Assembly: GCA_910587395.1 (NCBI GenBank)
Contig: CAJULJ010000032.1
Coordinates: forward strand, 1 to 33,311
Reading direction: 5' to 3'
DNA length: 33,311 nucleotides
DNA from: an uncultured Oscillospiraceae bacterium
Lineage (GTDB): Bacteria > Bacillota > Clostridia > Oscillospirales > Oscillospiraceae
The notes under the pieces were generated by a model. That model was not told the DNA's origin and ran no database searches. It saw only the letters and a list, made by a program, of their open reading frames with translations. The translations under genes and the position numbers were made by a program. Below are positions 31,763 to 33,311 of the stretch, one piece after another. The first letter of the stretch is position 1. The number at the start of each line of letters is the position of its first letter.

Positions 31763-33088
31763 ATGGGAGGGGGCGGGGATACGCAGTTAAAATATCACAT
31801 GGTAACGATAGAGGATTTGGTGCCGGAAAACCATTTTTTGCGGAAGTTGGAAAAGGCACTGGATCTGTCATTTGTGTATGAGGAAACCGCACACCTATAC
31901 AGCCGGAAGTATGGCCGTCCACCCATTGACCCGGTGGTACTGGTAAAATACCTGCTGGTTGGCTTTTTGTACGGCATCCCATCGGAGCGGCAGATTGAGG
32001 AACGGTGTGCGGACAGCAATGCGTTTCGCTGGTATTTGGGGATAGATCTGGATGAGCGGGTACCAGATCACAGCACAATCTCTCATCTGCGGCGGCGGAA
32101 GCCGGCATTTCGAAAGGTACTCCGGCGGCTGTTTGAGCGGGTAGCCCAGCAATGTATCGACATGGGACTTGCCAGCGGGCGGCTGGTGGCAACAGACTCC
32201 ACCCATGTAAAGGCCAGCGCCTCCCCAGCGTCCATGTACATGGTGGAAACGTCTGAAGGGCCGGGTGCGTACTGGGAACGGCTGAATACCTATGAGGAAC
32301 AGGCCGGAGAATATCTGGCACAAAAGACAGGGAAGCAAAAGAAGAAACGGATAAAAATGCTGAAACGGAAACCAAAACACCCCCACAGGCGGGTCAGCCG
32401 GACAGATTCGGACGCTGGCTGGCTCAATCGCGCCAATAAGCCCCATGGGATGTATTACCTGCGCCATCAGACCTTGGATACAGACCACGGTATCATCCTG
32501 GATGTGGCGGTGACAGCTGGGGACGCCAGCGATAAAACACCGTATCTGGAACAGATGGAACGGGTCATGGAGCTGCTCCCGGTGCAGAAGGCCACAGCTG
32601 ATTCCGCGTATGATTTTGGACTGGCCCATCAGGTATTGGGAGAACATGGCGTTTCCTTTTTTGTTCGTCCAATGGAGAACAGTCCTCATCCGAGCGTAGA
32701 ATTCCACAGGGAACACTTCCAGTATGATCAAAGCAATGATTGTTTCCGCTGCCCCAGCGGGAAAGAACTCACCTTGACCAGAGTAAGCAGGAACGCAGGC
32801 AGCAGCCTGCATTGGGTGTATAGTGCCCAGCCGTCTGACTGCCAAAGCTGCCCGATGAAGGAGCGGTGCCTGAACAAGAGCCTGAAAGACAAGGCCCGGC
32901 GGCTGACGCGCAGTGTTTTTGAAGATGCTTCCCAGACAAATCTCAGCCAGGCGGATTTGCCGGAGTACCGGCAGGCCCTCCGGCTGAGGCAGATCTGGTG
33001 CGAAGGTACATTTGCCATCCAGAAATGGAGCCACAAGGCCCACCACGCACAAGGGCAACAATACAATACCGTTCAGAGCAGCGATTAA
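31763..33088 (+). mobile_element. IS1182-family transposase with damaged 3' end
   Basis: This 441-residue DDE transposase moves its insertion sequence by cutting and joining DNA ends. Blocks of the family are clear: the N-terminal IEDLVPENHFLRKLE and GRPPIDPVVLVKYLLVGFLYGI, then Asp145 (VATDSTHVKA), Asp280 (ATADSAYDFG) and Glu414 (IWCEGTFAIQKW). A zinc-finger-like insert holds Cys327/Cys330 and Cys360/Cys363/Cys369. After QKWSHK the last 17 residues no longer look like the family. Beyond the stop, other frames show LLRFNLALN, reminiscent of the usual C-terminal ALNLKR. The 3' end is therefore probably frameshifted. I could not find a matching pair of terminal inverted repeats, so the right end may be lost. 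Activity is doubtful. Confidence 0.85.
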
Positions 33089-33175
33089 GGCGCGGCAGTC
33101 AAATATGATTGTTGCGCTTTAATCTCGCATTGAATGGCGCAAATGCAGAAAGCCCTTTTATTTGCTTGCAAAATA

Positions 33176-33184
33176 TGTTATAAT
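33176..33184 (+). promoter_or_regulatory. Extended -10 promoter ahead of the XRE-type gene
   Basis: TGTTATAAT (TG at 33176-33177, TATAAT at 33179-33184) is an extended -10 box with no good -35. It lies 39 bases before the ATG at 33224. Confidence 0.6.
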
Positions 33185-33223
33185 AGACTTATAATTTGTG
33201 AAAGCATATGGAGCGGATATAAA

Positions 33224-33311
33224 ATGGAATCTATGAATTTGAGAATTGGCAAGAAGTTGAAAAGCATCCGCATGGCCCGCACTCTTTCCCTGGACGATAC
33301 TGCGGCGCTGA
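33224..33311 (+). CDS. XRE-type helix-turn-helix regulator, 5' end only
   Basis: The frame starts MESMNLRIGKKLKSIRMART and continues LSLDDTAAL to the window edge. This is the usual first helix of Cro/CI (XRE) DNA-binding domains. GGAG stands 10 bases upstream and an extended -10 promoter is nearby. Only 29 residues are visible, so the class of regulator and its output domain cannot be judged. It is AT-rich like the adjoining mobile debris. Confidence 0.62.
   Translation, partial: MESMNLRIGKKLKSIRMARTLSLDDTAAL

Overview
The window reads as a chromosomal stretch of a GC-rich gut Firmicute. The gene families, the sigma-A type promoters and the ICE remnants fit the Oscillospiraceae (Flavonifractor, Lawsonibacter or Pseudoflavonifractor-like). 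That placement is inferred from content, because no rRNA or marker-gene comparison was possible. Most of the window (about 4.4-30.8 kb) is GC-rich core sequence in short operons. Both ends are visibly AT-richer and carry accessory DNA.

Left accessory end (1-4.4 kb). A two-gene operon on the minus strand encodes an AAA ATPase and a subtilisin-like serine protease. This pair matches the IetAS anti-phage / plasmid-stability module. It lies just beyond the 3' end of a tRNA-Ala(GGC) gene. Upstream of that tRNA are three more exact copies of the tRNA's first 22 bases, in the same orientation and 105-170 bp apart. Two of them sit behind strong -35/-10 promoters with 17-bp spacing. One copy can close a seven-base-pair acceptor-like stem. 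This tRNA-fragment array is the most unusual structure in the window.

Core, 4.4-15 kb. The order is trkA-trkH potassium uptake behind a MalY/PatB-type C-S lyase, then a MurNAc utilisation locus (murQ, an EIIBC PTS permease and a Cof-type phosphatase) read away from a divergent RpiR-type regulator, murR. A HAD hydrolase follows, then an AraC-family regulator that has lost its 5' end.

Core, 15-19.5 kb. An intact GH36 alpha-galactosidase sits between that AraC remnant and a remnant of an MsmG-type sugar ABC permease. The permease has lost its N-terminal part and an internal segment. This looks like a decaying raffinose/melibiose locus. An ECF-type sigma factor and a membrane-anchored anti-sigma-like partner start just beyond the permease break.

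Core, 19.5-30.8 kb. asnS comes first. Next is a five-gene minus-strand operon joining a FecBCD/BtuFCD-type importer to precorrin-2 dehydrogenase and uroporphyrinogen-III methyltransferase, which couples metal or metal-chelate uptake to siroheme/corrinoid synthesis. A fructokinase-like PfkB kinase follows, then a tldD-tldE pair, and a divergent CbxX/SpoVK-type AAA ATPase with a TerB-like N-terminal segment.

Right accessory end (30.8-33.3 kb). Here are broken pieces of a Tn1549/Tn4451-like conjugative element: a large serine recombinase zinc-ribbon fragment, a TnpV-like piece and a DUF6017 C-terminus. An IS1182-family transposase with a damaged 3' end follows, and the first codons of an XRE-type regulator are cut by the window edge.
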